Origin: an uncultured Clostridia bacterium
GTDB taxonomy: Bacteria; Bacillota; Clostridia; Christensenellales; Aristaeellaceae
Length of the DNA: 5,094 nt
Direction of reading: 5' to 3'
Assembly (NCBI GenBank): GCA_947600345.1
Contig: CANQGC010000215.1
Coordinates: 1 to 5,094 of the forward strand
The notes beneath the pieces are model-generated. The model was not told the origin of the DNA, made no database searches, and was given only the letters and a program-made list of their open reading frames with translations. Below, in pieces: positions 5,080 through 5,094 of the stretch (positions within the stretch are counted from its first letter, which is position 1; each line of letters starts with the position of its first letter). The translations under genes and the position numbers were made by a program.

Positions 5080-5094
5080 CGCGTCCGGGTTAAA

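Overview
The window carries one four-gene operon on the minus strand, read from right to left. It encodes a complete ABC importer of the CUT2 (ribose/xylose/galactose) type: a secreted sugar-binding protein (3960-4970), a double-domain ATPase (2223-3761) and two different membrane permeases (1211-2203 and 206-1195). The four proteins should work as one machine. The binding protein captures a sugar-like ligand outside the membrane, the two permeases form the channel, and the ATPase powers it from the cytoplasm. The sequence does not reveal the substrate, and no catabolic enzyme or regulator gene is present to narrow it down.

Regulation is the most readable part. Upstream of the binding-protein gene (4971-5094) there is a strong ribosome binding site and, about 80 bases before the start codon, a 20-base LacI/CcpA-type operator with perfect 8-base arms. 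This implies repression by a LacI-family sugar regulator or catabolite control by CcpA. The 189-base gap between the binding-protein and ATPase genes (3762-3959 with the chosen ATPase start) is packed with hairpins. One is a 14-pair stem followed by a short T-rich stretch, as expected of an element that lets the binding protein be made in excess. The last three genes are separated by only 19 and 15 bases, each gap holding a Shine-Dalgarno sequence, so they are co-transcribed and probably translationally linked.

The left edge (1-205) is different in character. It is less GC-rich and holds what looks like the last 26 codons of an unrecognised plus-strand gene ending at 82, convergent with the operon. 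The remaining 123 bases hold only a weak hairpin and a strong hairpin spanning the last permease's stop codon.

The high GC at third codon positions, AGGAGG-type ribosome binding sites, the cre-like operator and the CUT2 operon layout suggest a GC-rich Gram-positive bacterium of the Clostridia, perhaps from a gut or other anaerobic, carbohydrate-rich habitat. This is inference. One mild conflict is that the binding protein has no lipoprotein cysteine, although Gram-positive binding proteins usually do. I see no mobile element that can be proven, no RNA gene, no CRISPR array and no evidence of a novel system. The window is essentially a well-preserved sugar transport operon with a few points worth checking.
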